A stretch of 64,000 bases of DNA from Ostrinia nubilalis (Eukaryota > Arthropoda > Insecta > Lepidoptera > Crambidae), in the NCBI RefSeq assembly GCF_963855985.1, contig NC_087096.1, forward strand, positions 12,648,001-12,712,000, given 5' to 3'. This document shows, piece by piece, positions 51,360 to 63,487 of the stretch (positions within the stretch are counted from its first letter, which is position 1; each line of letters begins with the position of its first letter). Made by a program: the position numbers and the translations under genes. The notes below the pieces were generated by a model that was not told the DNA's origin, made no database searches, and saw nothing but the letters and a program-made list of their open reading frames with translations.

Positions 51360-53900
51360 AGGGTAACCTAAACAAATATACAGGGTGTCGCGATGCTCCC
51401 GGCTGCGATTCCTTGGCCAATGTAAAGTGAGCCCCCGCCCTTCACGGATTGTTTGACAGAATTGTGGAATGGATGCAAATGGCAACAATCGCGGGAGTCT
51501 TGCTATGATTGCCCGTTAAAACAAAGGTACTGATTTTTAAAGCTGAGCTTTTTAGCCTCAATTACTCCGAGCGGTGCGTGAGGCTCAAAGCCGTGTTTGG
51601 TTTTGTGAAATGCTTTTGTTATATGCTTTGTTGAGAAGACAGCACATCAGACTATATTTTTTTATCGAAAAACAGCTCCTAATTACATCCCCATAAGATG
51701 CTCAATCTTTAGCTTTGTACTGTCATCTACACATAACAAAACAATCCAAAATTAATGATACTAAGTTTATGAAGTGTAAAAGCATCAATGTAATCTTGTC
51801 TTGTAGAACTAGCTACATTCACACTCCTATTTTATCTATTCCCACGGTCTACCGAAAAGATAACACACGGTCATCCGATAAAAGTGTCCAAAACAATGTA
51901 TCGGATCTCACCTCCGAACCACCGTAAAATACTGTATCGTATACAATATTTATAGGCCTTGTTTAGGCATTTCGGCGCGCGCACACCTCTATTCCAAAAA
52001 ATTTAATATGCAAAACTCTACCTTAACTCAAAGGGTTAAAGGCTACGGTGATAGCAAGGTGTTGTGTATGGCTGTGTATTGCGAAGCATGTAAAGGCCCA
52101 TTCAAGTGTCGTGAAAGCCTGTCGCATAGACAAGGGGCGCAGATGCTGTAAAAATGATTTATATCTGGGCACACGTAGATGGGTTATCGAGTGTTGTCGA
52201 ACTTTGAAGGAGGTGCACAGTATGGGCTTAAGCAGTAGAGACACGAAGTATTATTGTAAATAAAACACTTGACTGTCTCAATGATCTCAATTTTCTCTTG
52301 AAGTATCAGTGTCAGGCGGCTTTAAGCCTAGACGCAGACCACCGACTTTTAGTTGGCCAATAGTTGAGTCGGACTTTTAATCAGTATAAACCCTAGTTCC
52401 GGATTCAGAAGAAATTAATCAGATTGAGACATGTCAGATACCAGGGTTGTGTTGTGACTTCAGTTACAGCTTGATCGGTAGGCTAGGAAAAAAATTAATC
52501 TTCAACGAAAGTGTCGCATGTTCCTCGCTACTCACAAAGTTTAGTTTCAAGCACAAAACCTTTTTCGTCTCAGATGAGACAAATCCTAACGCATAATCTT
52601 AACTCAAGATAAAATACTGGCAGAAAAAGTTTTGTCACAAACCTAATTTGAATTTAGAATGTAAAAAATATCACGTTCACTCAAAAATGAAAACTAGAGA
52701 TGTTAATTATAAAGTTCTAAATTGATTGAGACTTATTGTCACTTCACAAAAAATGTTTCTTTTTTACTTTTTGGATGTGAAAATGCAACGGAATAAATTT
52801 TTAGAGGTTTTAATAGTTTGTATTCGTCATGTTTAATCGAATTGAACCTTCTTTGCCATTCTATTGTATGTTGTATACGACACGGGTAGGAAAGGTAGGT
52901 AGATACGGCGTAGATAAAAGAAGAAATGCGACATATTGATTTGTGTACGAGCCCGAGTATTATTGAGACGAGGAATTTAAATCGATTTGGTCACGGCGAA
53001 TGTTTGAGAATCTGTGAGATAATCGATGAGTGTTATAACTTAATGGTAGTGGCTGAATGAAATATTGCTAAACAGATTGTATTGATTGATAAATTAGAAT
53101 TATGTGATTTGGTTAGAGATGTCTTGATTATTCTTTATACATTTTCATCAACTTCAAATTACGAGATGTACCTACCTATGTAAGTACAGACAACGGCACG
53201 TCAAGGTTAACACTGTGGGATCTTATTCAGTTGTCATAGAAGCGAATTTGCAACAAAAATGGGTATTCTGACGTACTGTTGTCTTTACATATTGAATGTA
53301 GTTCTCCAAGGCATCCTTTGCCACATTACTGAAATGCTAAAGGTATGATCATCAGATTAGTCTAAAAGTACTTAGTCGGGAACAAATTTTCTAGAGAAAG
53401 GAAGACCAAAGATAAATCTTCATCAAACGCCATCACTAACCTGGATAATTACTTGTATATGTATGTATAGTATAGTCCATAACCTCCTCTGATGTTTCTT
53501 TTAACTACTTAAGTAAGTACCCTTTTGCTTCACCATTAGGAAATCTTACGCTAAGTTAATAAAACCGACAACCAATATTAACAATCATTTTAAAAATATT
53601 CAAAAATAAAGTCCATCGGTAATCGTTGACTACCAATCAGGGTGTAGAGCTCTAAGCTTTGGTCAACCAATGCGTTTGATCCCACACGGCCGCGCGGGCA
53701 ATTACGTCAAACCAAATGGATGGGCCCACTGTCAATGTCCGCCCCTAATCCTTTAACTTTGATTAACGAAAGAAACCCCTGGGTACCGCAACCCTACTGG
53801 CTGATTGAAGCAGGGCTGTCCATGAACTGCTAGCTGAATTTGAACTTAACAGTTAAAGTCGAAATATTTTTGGCAACTAAGCTAAGCTCGCGCTAAGCCT
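51360..53900. other. No gene seen
   Basis: It contains a partial Harbinger-style text TTTAAGCCTAGACGCAGACC (52320-52339) without a confirmed partner. A GC-rich patch (53690-53800) contains GGCCGCGCGGGC. Overlapping frames on both strands at 52023-52263 look like chance. Confidence 0.35.
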
Positions 53901-53901
53901 T

Positions 53902-54120
53902 TCGATGACTCTTTAATACGAACAGAATTAAAGAGTCATCGAATACGACTGAAATTCGCTGCCTGCTGCTGTCTTTCCCGAAGACTATAATCCGGGTCTT
54001 TTCAAGGCGAGAGTGAATAGGCACTAACAGGGCAGATATGTACCGTCCTAGACTGCATCCCACTTAACAACAGGTGCGGTTGTGGTCAAATACCCGCCTT
54101 GTTATGCATAAAAAAACTAC
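53902..54120 (+). repeat. Short hairpin plus CR1/jockey-like LINE 3' end
   Basis: CGATGACTCTTTAAT and ATTAAAGAGTCATCG (53903-53941) form a small hairpin. Directly after it comes the LINE end with AAATTCGCTGCCTGCTGCTG, GGCACTAACAGGGCAGATAT and CGCCTTGTTATGCATAAAAA, a short A tail. Confidence 0.72.
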
Positions 54121-54804
54121 ATAATCACCACTCACCACAACCTTTATGCTAGACTTGACGAACCACTCATAGATGTTGCTAGAAATGGCTCAAACGGACC
54201 GATAGGGATTCCTTATTGTGTACTCTACGAAACAAAAAGGTAAACTTACCTTCGGAATCACTTGCTTATGAACGAGCAGTTGTCGATTCTCAAATAATAG
54301 TTTTTTGATGATAGTTTCCCATAATCAAATAGTGCCAATACAAATCTGTCTGCTTCGTGAATGAATTTAGCCTTATCGCCAGACCTAAGGTCTGACTCTG
54401 TTATTAGAGTACAATGCCATATAAAAAATTACTACTGTCACCGTTATGGTCTGACCATTATTTTACTCCCTCTTCCTAAACGGTTACTAATATTTTCCCC
54501 AATAAGGCAGCCCTGCCCGCGCGGTGTCCATACAGGCAGATTTGTTAAAGTAATCGCATGGGAATGTCGATCGCAGATATGCGCAGGACTCACTGCTTGA
54601 TATTTAGGAAAACTTTAGTTGGGGTATAGATTTGGAAAACTTTAGTTAGGGGATAGTAATGTCAAGTTTGAACATTTTAGATAGCTAGATGGTAGATACT
54701 TGAGATAGTTTCAAGATATTACCTAAAATTACTTATTCTACAAATATTGAAAGGTATAAGGGCTGAAAATACATAACGATATTTTTTTATTTAATAAATA
54801 TCGT
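54121..54804. other. No gene seen
   Basis: A 79-codon frame at 54361-54600 shows no domain. No other signal was recognised. Confidence 0.35.
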
Positions 54805-54891
54805 AGAGCTGATGGCCGCTGGAGCAGAAAAGTTCTCGAGTGGCGACCACGAGCGCGTGTGGGCAGGCCTGCCACTAGGTGGACCGATTGC
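54805..54891 (+). repeat. RTE LINE 3' fragment
   Basis: GTAGAGCTGATGGCCGCTGG and GGCAGGCCTGCCACTAGGTG match 46280-46375 of the RTE body, with a small internal deletion. Confidence 0.8.
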
Positions 54892-55120
54892 CTTTAAATG
54901 ACTGATGTAACCCCTTCGCAATATTGGTATACATATTTCGCCTCTTTCACAATCAGTGAGGGGTCAAGCTATATTAATATTAGGTGATTATATGAGATCT
55001 AGGTAACCACGATTTGCTCGTAGTTTACAAGAGCCGTATGTATCATAGGGTCGGTCAAACTAGCCGATGTGATTAACGAGTATGACCCGCGGTATCGCCC
55101 GCGACACGCGATCCGTCTTG

Positions 55121-55253
55121 ATTGGCCCATATTGTTTGTACCCCGATCGCTGATAGGGTACGTTTTGCCGATGACTAGCAGCTTCGCTGGATTGACCAAT
55201 TTTGTTTGTACCCTGATCGCTGATAGGGTACGCCGATGACTTGCAGCTTCACT
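55121..55253. repeat. Tandem duplication of a roughly 67-bp unit
   Basis: TTGTTTGTACCC(C/T)GATCGC and TGATAGGGTACG, followed by CCGATGACT(A/T)GCAGCTTC, occur twice in a row (about 55121-55187 and 55192-55253). The flanks (55000-55120) are also CpG-richer than background. Family unknown. Confidence 0.8.
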
Positions 55254-55589
55254 GATGGTTGAACATAGATCGTCAACTGCAGATTTTGCATGCTCAAAGA
55301 CTATTTAGTAGGAACCTATACAGCTTTATCGTAAGACAGAGGTGTACTCGTAGGTAACTTCTCTATTTTATCTACAGAATAGAATAAATAAAAGTGAAAC
55401 TTCCGAAATATCAGAGACTCGAAATGAAAGTACATGGTAACAATCACGTTAATAATTATTATTCTGTTAGTGACCATGAAAGTTTAAAACATTTAATAAC
55501 TTCTATGCAAAATAACTTTTGACTATCATTACTTGCAGCAAAACTCGGTTACCGTCACTTTTAGTTCGTTAAAGCCTTCATCAATCCAT
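55254..55589. other. No gene seen
   Basis: AT-rich sequence. No signal was recognised. Confidence 0.4.
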
Positions 55590-56430
55590 TTTACCGGCAG
55601 CCCAGCTGGTGGCAGGATAGCTCATGTCTCCAGGGAGCAGCGGCATCCTCGGCTGCCGTGGGCTGCATTATTAATGATCTGGTGTCACCGATACGTAGTC
55701 GACCCTGCAGTTTAGCTTCACCTTGAAAACAATTCTATTTCTTTATTAGTATTTTCACCGATGTGTGGTCCGTTTCTAAGTTTATCTTCAGCTAGAAAAA
55801 AAATTAAAATTGTAATACTTTATTAGTATAATGATCCATTTACGAATAGGTATACCTACTCATGGAGTGGTGGAATTTGGAGTGATTGAAGTGATGGAAG
55901 AAATAACCTACCTGGTCAAATACCTGCCTTGTTATGCATAAAAAGAACAGTCACATTTGTCAGCCCCTTATTTGCAGTTATAATACGAGCTAGGCGGGTA
56001 ATAATTGGCTGACGTGGGTTAGGTAGAAAACACCAATAAAGCAGGTCCTTTCCCTTTTTCTTTATTATTTACCAAAAAAGCATATTTATATCCGCTGTCT
56101 AATATTATCCATCATTTCCCACAAGCGTTGCTTTTGCCAAGATAACCCAACGTATGTCAAACTCGTCATCCATCAATATCGGTATTGCTAACCCAGCTGG
56201 CTGGTGGCGGGTTGGCTCGTGTCATTCCCCGGGGAGCCAGTTGCATGTTCCACTGCTGTGTGTTGCATCATAATGATCAGTTGATCAGTCACCGATACTC
56301 GCTTCCGTACCTTTTTGCTTAGTTTAGGTATACTACCTTAATTAACATATAATGTCATAGTCCTGTTTAAGTTTCTTGTATTTAGGGTAAGTTTTTATTC
56401 AATAAATTTATCTTATCTTATCTGATCCGT
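55590..56430. repeat. Two copies of a GC-rich dispersed repeat
   Basis: CAGCCCAGCTGGTGGCAGGA...GGGCTGCATTATTAATGATC (55598-55680) and ACCCAGCTGGCTGGTGGCGG...TGTTGCATCATAATGATC (56191-56278) are related. The second ends with TTTATTCAATAAATTTATCT and a TTATC run (56393-56425), which looks like a LINE 3' end. Confidence 0.65.
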
Positions 56431-57094
56431 AGTTTAACTTGTTAGTTAGTCCTTGACTGACTCTAGAAACACAACAACAGCAGCAATTTGAGTAATTGAC
56501 ACCGTTCATCAATAATCCTAAAGCAACTTTTTTTAAAACATTCCTCATTCTTCTGGTCTTCTGGTCTCAATTAATTTTAAGATTTTTGGTTGCTTTGTAA
56601 TTAAGATAATGATGAAATATAGTAATTTCATCGGCTTGTTTTAAGGGTAAAACGAGACACTCTCATAGATTTGGTCCCCACAAAATTTGTGGAAGAGTCT
56701 CTTTTTGCCCTCAAAAGTCTTGTTATGACTGTTTTTATAAAGTACATACGTTAATATATTAGTGGTGTCAAATAACCTATTACAGGACCATAACTACTTT
56801 GTTCTTGCATCAAATGCTATCGTCAGGACGTTACATGATAATGAGATATTAAAAACATATCTCTTATTATTAATTAATGAAAAGAAAGTGATAATCACAA
56901 CATTTTTAATTAAAAAGGCATATAAAATACTTTCGAAATATTTTCCCACACTACCTACCTACTTACAATGTAAAGTTGAAGCAGTCTCAAAATGGTTTCT
57001 GAGTTCCTGGGAACAGTTACGAAAGTACGTTCCAATATATTACCTAGTTCTTATTTCTTTACACTTCTGAACTCGCTACATTCTAATATCGTCG
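56431..57094. other. No gene seen
   Basis: A 102-codon plus-strand frame (56762-57070) has no recognised domain and sits in AT-rich sequence. Confidence 0.35.
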
Positions 57095-57110
57095 TCGTGG
57101 GCGTTTCAGA

Positions 57111-57262
57111 CGAATGACGTCCACTACTGGACAAAGGCCTCCCCCAAGGATGTTGCGCCGCTCGCATCCAGGTTCCTCCCGCGACCTTCACCAGATCGTC
57201 GGTCCACCTAAGGAGGCTTGCCCACACTACGTCTTCCGGCTCGTGGTCGCCACTAGAGAACA
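57111..57262 (-). repeat. RTE LINE 3' tail
   Basis: Reverse of the RTE end: GACGTCCACTACTGGACAAA, CAGATCGTCGGTCCACCTA, CTACGTCTTCCGGCTCGTGG. It is adjacent to the inverted-repeat element at 57290. Confidence 0.82.
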
Positions 57263-57289
57263 TTAGGCTAGTTTCCTAAAAAAATTTTT

Positions 57290-58798
57290 TTAGTCCGTCA
57301 TGTTTAATATCAAAAAATATTGGACACGTATATTTTTATTTGTCAATCTAACAAAATTACATAGCTATGGTGCGTTGAAGTTCCGCACGACGTCGCGTCT
57401 TTCCGTTCTATACATAGCCAGAACGCAAGTCATTTCCAAACTAATCGAGTATAGTTTGGAAATGACTTTATTTACTAAGCTCCTCCAAACTATACACGAC
57501 CAGTACGCATATGCTGCGTACTGCTCGCGTATACTTTGTAGTGACTTAGGTCAATTATCTTACTCCAAAATATACATCGCCAGTACGCATACGGACTAAT
57601 CATGTATGTATTGTAATAAGTGCGTGATTACAATTTATACGCGAGTAGTTGCATGCTAGTCATTTTGACTTATTGACCTCTCTTTCTATTACATATTAAT
57701 TCATATCTGCGTATCTACTTTAAACATTGAATCATCTTTCGACACGTATCATTGTTTTGATAAAGGATTTTTTGGTGTTTCTTATTCTGCCATAGAAAAG
57801 ATATTTGTTTTGGGGCTGATATTTCACCAATTGTCGTAGGTATGGAAATATGTCAAAATGATTTTATTCTTGAGATAAAAGTTAATAAATAAAATAAATA
57901 ATAAATAAATATCCTTAGACATTTTACACTGCGCTTCTAGTCCCAAACTAAGCAAAGCTTGTACTATGGGTACTAGACAACGGATATAAACATACTTAAA
58001 TACTTTTTTTTGTAAATACATACTTATTATACATAGAAAACACCCAGTCCAATACAAACAAGTATGTTCATGCACACAAATGTTTGTACTGTGCGGGAAT
58101 CGAACCCGCTACCTCCGGAATAGTAGTCCGTTTCGAACCACTACACCAAACGGCCGACAATACAAACCTAGCATTTAAAGTCTCGCATAATATTGTATTT
58201 AATGCACGTTGAACTTTCTTCTCTCACTCTCTCTCATTTTAATAAAATTGTTATTTAATTTGAAATCTACCTAATCAATTTAATTTAAAAAACCACTTAC
58301 AATAGTGTTAAAAATCTAGATTTATTATAGATTCAGTAAAATAATAATATTTTATGTAATAATATCAAATAAATGTAATATTAAATATAGTTCCATATTT
58401 TACTGAATTTTACTAAATCAATATCAACTAAACACACTCTAGTCAAGTGTAAGTGGTGTAGTAGAAACTAATCAAGTATAGTTTGGAAATGACTTTTTTT
58501 ACTAAGCTCTTCCAAACTATACACGATCAGTACGCAAAATTCGTGTATAGTTTGGAGTCACAGATTTACAAACAGCACTACAAAATATACACGAGCAGTT
58601 TCCTATGGGTGCATTCTGGCCATGTATAGAACGGAAAGACGCCACGACGTCACAACGTGCGGCACTTTTATGCACGCATTGACGTCACGGGCCTCTTCTT
58701 ATGAACTTTGGCGCGCTTTATCTCTTTAAATTTTCATTAGTTTGAAAAAGTGAAAAATACGTGTAGAGTATTTTTTGATAAGTTAACTGACGGACTAA
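57290..58798. mobile_element. Inverted-repeat element, 1.5 kb, TTAGTCCGTCA ends
   Basis: TTAGTCCGTCA and TGACGGACTAA bound the element; inverted similarity continues through TATCAAAAAATA and CACGTAT and again at GGCGTCTTTCCGTTCTATAC. Inside both arms, AGTATAGTTTGGAAATGACTT recurs in direct orientation (about 57451 and 58469) and TCCAAACTATACACGA(C/T)CAG recurs beside it. A SINE sits between the arms. No coding sequence was recognised. Target duplication was not resolved. Confidence 0.75.
57865..58158 (-). mobile_element. tRNA-derived SINE
   Basis: On the minus strand the head reads GTCGGCCGTTTGGTGTAGTG. It includes an A-box match (TGGTGTAGTGG), followed about 40 bases later by GGGTTCGATTCCCGC, a good B box, so RNA polymerase III transcription is plausible. 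The body continues with GTGTTTTCTATGTATAATAA and TTTGGGACTAGAAGCGCAGT and ends in a TTTATTTATTATT-like tail. The layout matches a widespread lepidopteran SINE. It is not a functional tRNA. Confidence 0.88.
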
Positions 58799-59322
58799 TT
58801 AAAACTCTTGCTTTTTGACCCAGGAAACATCCCTTTTCTACACTAGCTTTTCTAATGTGTATCAAGATAAAGTCAACTGAAATTTCCCTAAATTTTCAGC
58901 CAGTCCGGTGACTCTACCTGCCAGCTTGTTAGTTAGGGCTCTTTAAATAGTGTTGCTTCCACGAACCGTTCGCAGCACAATGAATATCTGTACTGCGAAA
59001 CGTGCAGTTTTTATGTCTAGTGATGTGCTTGTGTCGATAAATTTCAGCGAGCCACCGAATTTAAGTTTTAACTGCGCATTGGAATGGCATAAAATATTAG
59101 CACCTTGGCCAATTGCCATTTTCTCCAATTAAAATTTGTCGGCTAGACCAGCCTCTTTAAGATTCTTTAGTAATTCTGCTTAGTTTTAATATTCCTATTA
59201 GGTATTACACCCAGTAACTAAATCAACGCAATCTTGGTACTTTAGGCGTGACCTAACCACTTGATTTATTGTTAATATAACTAATCCACAGAATCATAAT
59301 GTTTATTAACATCACGCAATAG
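58799..59322. other. No gene; overlapping ORFs on both strands
   Basis: At 58943-59132 frames of about 60 codons are open on both strands. Neither shows a recognised domain or splice context that I can support. Confidence 0.3.
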
Positions 59323-59448
59323 TACAGTCAGCGTCAAACATTTCGTGACCAATATGTTGACAACACAACCTTATCCCAATTGTAACAAAGACGTGTTGCG
59401 AACTTTTTGGCTACTTTGGGTGTCACGAACTCTTTGACGCTGACTGTA
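59323..59448. mobile_element. GTCAGCGTCAAA MITE, copy 3 (best preserved)
   Basis: TACAGTCAGCGTCAAACATT and TCTTTGACGCTGACTGTA give clean inverted ends. The interior has CAATTGTAACAAAGACGTGT and ACTTTGGGTGTCACGAACTC as in copy 1. Confidence 0.85.
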
Positions 59449-60399
59449 CCTACACAAATCGCACGCACTCCCAAGCTTGAGTTATAGTCGATTGTTACGA
59501 CTTACGCGCAGCACTAGAAATGTCAAAACATGCCCTTTCCCATTTGTCGTGTTCACAACACTAATGACGTTCTTGCGTAGGAAAAATGGCCACTACGTGT
59601 TGTGCTCTTGTTAAAAGCGTGTTACACATTTTGCTCTTTTTTCCATTAATTACCGCACGTCCATTCCCACATTTTTCGTTGTAAAAGGAATGTTATCAGA
59701 CGAAGGACTTACTTAAATGTAAACCATCGTGGCATTTATCACGGCGTAAAAGTCAAGTGTAACAAATTGAAGTATTTATTTCCTAGATCTGTATAAGATA
59801 TGCCGAACGACTTCGCTTGAGATTAAAATAAAATTAAACATAGTTTCATGTGGAATTCTCAGAATACTCGGCATGTGTAACTTGAAGCTTTGTAGGTACC
59901 TTATATTTACCAACTTGTACATAAATGTCACATGGTAAATAATATCACACGGGATATTAGTACAAAAACTCTACTTACAAAAGTTCGATTCTTATTTCTT
60001 CATAGGTAGGTATTGTTCTTCTTCGCGCCTTTATTTAAGTTTTTTTACTCCAGCGACGGTGACGGGTGAAGTCGCTTTTATACAAAAAAACTTATAATAT
60101 TCTGAAATTAATCGGTGATTTTTGAATTGAGAATGAAGATAGATATTTTTATCATAATTTTACGGAATGCTCTCATTTAAGTTAAGTACTAAAACGGTAT
60201 CACATTGGACAGTTAAAATAACGAATCACTTCTAACATTTCCAGTTGGTATCTACCAATGTGACATTTATTAGAACATTCGCAAATACATCGATCTATAT
60301 ATATTGACGTCACAATCGGCCTATCAGCACAATGAGAGGTATTCGTGTCAGTATGCCGGCTGCGCGTGAGCATAATGCTATCGTATGGCGATATACGAA
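59449..60399. other. No gene seen
   Basis: A 72-codon minus-strand frame (60200-60418) lacks any recognised domain. AT-rich otherwise. Confidence 0.35.
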
Positions 60400-60402
60400 T
60401 AA

Positions 60403-60548
60403 GGCCCGATTCGACCAAACTTTTATCCGAGAATAACTCTTAGTATAACTGGCACATTGAAAGTTTCAACTTTCAGTATGGGAAATAATGTCAAAACTGA
60501 CGACTTATTCTGAGATTAATATTTACTCTTGTTTGGTCGAAGCCACCC
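60403..60548. mobile_element. Harbinger-like MITE, 146 bp, TAA target
   Basis: TAA (60400-60402 and 60549-60551) flanks GGCCCGATTCGACCAAAC and its inverse GTTTGGTCGAAGCCACCC. A 3-bp TAA duplication fits PIF/Harbinger. Confidence 0.75.
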
Positions 60549-60551
60549 TAA

Positions 60552-60850
60552 GTCAAGTCGTTTTCGGTACATTCCCTTCATGGTATTATTTTTAGCAACT
60601 AGTGCTAACCTATGTGATATTTCACCAGCTCGCACTAAGAGTTTCGATAATTCTTTTATAATGCAAACAGCTAGGGACTGGAATTCGCTGCCTGCTGCTG
60701 TCTTTCCCAAACACTGTAGGTAATCCGGGCTTTTTCAACGCGAGAGTGAGAGTGAATAGGCACTTACAGGGCAAATGTGTACCATCTTAGACTGCACCTT
60801 ACTTAACAACAGGTACGATTGTGGTCAAATATCTGCCTTGTTCTGAATAA
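60552..60850 (+). pseudogene. CR1/jockey-like LINE ORF2 C-terminus and 3' end
   Basis: The frame gives FRYIPFMVLFLATSANLCDI, then RTKSFDNSFIMQTARDWNSL and PAAVFPKHCR, the C-terminal signature of non-LTR ORF2 proteins (RxWNSLP). A stop follows at 60721. The related 3' text GAATAGGCACTTACAGGGCA and TTGTTCTGAATAAAAAATG continues to 60850. The 5' part is missing. Confidence 0.75.
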
Positions 60851-60899
60851 AAAATGTTTTTTTGATCTGTAAGTTTCTATAGAAGCATAAAATAAAAGC

Positions 60900-61180
60900 A
60901 TAAGTAGCGGGCTGCACTAAGCACTAGTTGCGGTCGCGGGTTCAAATGCCACTGGTGACAAAATAAATGAAAGTCGCATAAGCTCTCTTCTTCTTCTTAG
61001 TCGTTCCCTCTTGGCAGAGCAATCGTGGTCACGTTGAGGTGTTCACGTCGGTTGTAGTATAATCTCCCGCCGTCTCTCCCTATTGATAGACTGCCTGGTG
61101 CAGTCGGATAAGTGGTTTCCCACTGCGGATTTCACTTGGTCAGAACAAGGTGACCTGCCACACGATCGGGCGGATAAGCA
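60900..61180. repeat. tRNA-like SINE remnant and LINE-like tail
   Basis: GGTCGCGGGTTCAAATGCC (60933-60951) resembles a B box following GCACTAAGCACTAGTTGCGG. After it comes TCGTTCCCTCTTGGCAGAGC (61001-61020), which I know from non-LTR 3' ends in moths. Both assignments are tentative. Confidence 0.5.
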
Positions 61181-61217
61181 CATAGTATCTAAACTTAGAA
61201 ACGTAACGTAATTTTAA

Positions 61218-61296
61218 TTCTCAAACTAAATTTCAAATAAACAACTTGAAAAATCTGGATATTTCAAGTTGTGTTTATTTAAAATTTAGTTTGAGA
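61218..61296. repeat. 79-bp hairpin
   Basis: TTCTCAAACTAAATTT...AACAACTTGAAA and TTTCAAGTTGT...AAATTTAGTTTGAGAA are inverse over about 34 bases each with a loop of about 10. The size suits a short foldback or a microRNA-like stem. Confidence 0.8.
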
Positions 61297-61603
61297 AGCG
61301 ACTCTAATCGCTAACAAATTTTAATTTAATCTGGGTAATCGTAAAGGTTAGCTACCCAGTTCAGACAAACAGTATCATGTTTATTAACCCCGTAAAAGCT
61401 TAATTGACAAAGTTATGTTCAATAACTAGACTGAGCTCGATATCTATTCGAAATATCTAATCACCAGAGATCAATGACCTCCGATATCGAAATTGGATGG
61501 AATAAGTCTCAGTAATGCAGACAAAGAATATTAAATCCCATCTCAGACGTCTACCGAGGTGTTTGAGGAGGTTCGTTTGTGCCTTTGGAAAGTCTTACAG
61601 TAA

Positions 61604-61770
61604 GGGCCCATGCACACAACATTTTTTCGTCGACTTGCATTTGCTACTCTTCTAGATTAGATTGCTTTAATGCATTGTTACATAGAATGAGATAATATGG
61701 AGCATACAACACGTTCAATTTCCGAAACTCGCGTCGCGGTCGCTGAAAAACTTGAGGTGTGCATGGGCCC
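61604..61770. mobile_element. Harbinger-like MITE, 167 bp, TAA target
   Basis: TAA (61601-61603 and 61771-61773) flanks GGGCCCATGCACAC and its inverse GTGTGCATGGGCCC, with AA(C)TTTTT-like text just inside each end. Non-coding. Confidence 0.82.
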
Positions 61771-62007
61771 TAAAGAAAATTGATTGGGAAAGAAAATAAA
61801 AATTAGATGTTACACATGAAAGAAGAGAGGATGAAGAGTTTTCGTTTACTAGCTATACCAAGATCCAAAGCTTTGTAACGGCATTAGTTGTGCATAGACA
61901 GACATGAGTCTAAATCTTCTTTTTGTCTTTATTAAATTAGAGAGGGTCGTCCTCTTGCAGCGGAGAACTAAATGACCTGATGATTATAATAAACCAATAC
62001 TATCTAT

Positions 62008-62225
62008 CTATACTAATATTAGAAATGCGAAAGTAACTCTGTCTGTCTGTCTGTCTTGCTGTCACGCCTAAACCACTGAACCGATTTTGATGAAATTTAG
62101 CATTAGACATAGTTGGAGTCCCGGGAAAGGACATATGATAGTTTTTATCCCGGTTTTGAAACAGGGACGCGTGCGATAAAGTTTTTCTGTGACAGACAAA
62201 ATTCGTTGCTGGCGGAAAGCTAGCT
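62008..62225 (+). repeat. Dispersed repeat with GTCT microsatellite
   Basis: ACTAATATTAGAAATGCGAA, (GTCT)n, CACTGAACCGATTTTGATGA and GGAAAGGACATATGATAGTT form the classic order of a very common moth repeat; its usual ACGAAGTCGCGGGC end is lost here but is seen at 250-265. Confidence 0.78.
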
Positions 62226-62630
62226 ATGTAGAAAACCGTTTTAAAAATCTGTGTATTTATGGAACGATACATCTTTGAGTTTTCAATGACAGATGGTATT
62301 TTAATCTACCTATTTTGTGTAGTGCTGATCAATCATATAGCCAACTACTTAGCTAGTGAAACTTCATGGAAAATTGATACTTCGACTTTTACATAGAACC
62401 TACGTGCTTTTATATTCGGGAAGTCGCCCCTTAAAGTTTGATAATAAAACAATAAAGCGGACCCGCGCGTGCTAGGCCGCGGGCAGCAATTAGTTTAGTT
62501 GTTTTATTTACAAGATATTTCAATATGGTAAAAGTAAACTAGGAGGTATTTGCTGAATATCGATGACGAAATTTTTCCTATTACATTATTTTGGAGTCGA
62601 CTGAAACTTACACAATTATGCTAAATTGAG

Positions 62631-62730
62631 TAAGGCTAAGTTGCACCATTTTACAAAAATCTGTCAAACTCCATACAAAAAACACCGGTTAGTGTTAAGG
62701 TTAAAGTCAGTTGGTGCAAGTCAGCCTTAA
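62631..62730. mobile_element. GGCTGAGTTGCACCA MITE, copy 3
   Basis: AAGGCTAAGTTGCACCATTT and AGTTGGTGCAAGTCAGCCTT are inverted ends; ACACCGGTTAGTGTTAAGG lies inside, as in copies 1 and 2. Confidence 0.8.
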
Positions 62731-63487
62731 AGTACAAAATGAAATCGCACACTTTCAGGTTCAAGTTAATTATAGGCTAACTTCTCATTTAACAATTATA
62801 TTTGTTTTGAATAGATGATGGACAGATTTGTTTTAAAGGTTTATTTAATTGTGAAATATATTAATTTTACTATTAAATAATTGTTATAGATTTCTGTATG
62901 AACGCTACCTTAACTTGGATTGACTTTTAATATTCGGATTATCTTAACTAAATTCCGACGCCCTTTTCAAATTGGCTTAGATCCCAAACTCTTGATATTG
63001 AAGTTAGTCTAATAGTGTCATTATTATTATAGATAGACTAAGAGCTGTTTGAATATCAAAGACCGTTTATGATAAACCTTTAATATTTTGGTAAAATAGA
63101 TATTGCAGGCAAAAGAGACCTTATTCTGCATAGAGGTTTGATATGACGTTCTTATCCGACTCTCTCACTCACTTTGAGATCCTGATATGAAAGGGAGAGA
63201 TAGATGCCACGTTTGACATCGTCCTGCATAGTTGACCCCTGGATCGTGACTTGTCTCAATAGCATGAACTTTAGGCAAGATAAGACCAATGATAATGCTT
63301 ATTAAGTAGAGGTAGGACCACAGAATAATAATAAGTATTACGTAGGACAAAATCTACCTGACGGCCATTTTGTAAAATAGTGTTTATTGATAATAATAAA
63401 CCGTTACTTTCGTACCTATTTACCTGCTTGACTCATAACTAAGGAGATATAAGTTATAAAAGTCATAGATTTTCTGCAAACAGGCTT
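62731..63487. other. No gene seen
   Basis: AT-rich sequence; a 61-codon minus-strand frame at 63165-63350 is not recognised. Confidence 0.35.

Noticed and set aside
58085..58158. A functional tRNA gene
   Set aside because: A and B boxes are present, but the acceptor stem does not close into a tRNA and the sequence continues as the known SINE body.
58943..59132. Conserved coding exon, since both strands are open for about 60 codons
   Set aside because: No domain or supported splice sites; mirror-image openness often occurs by chance at this length.
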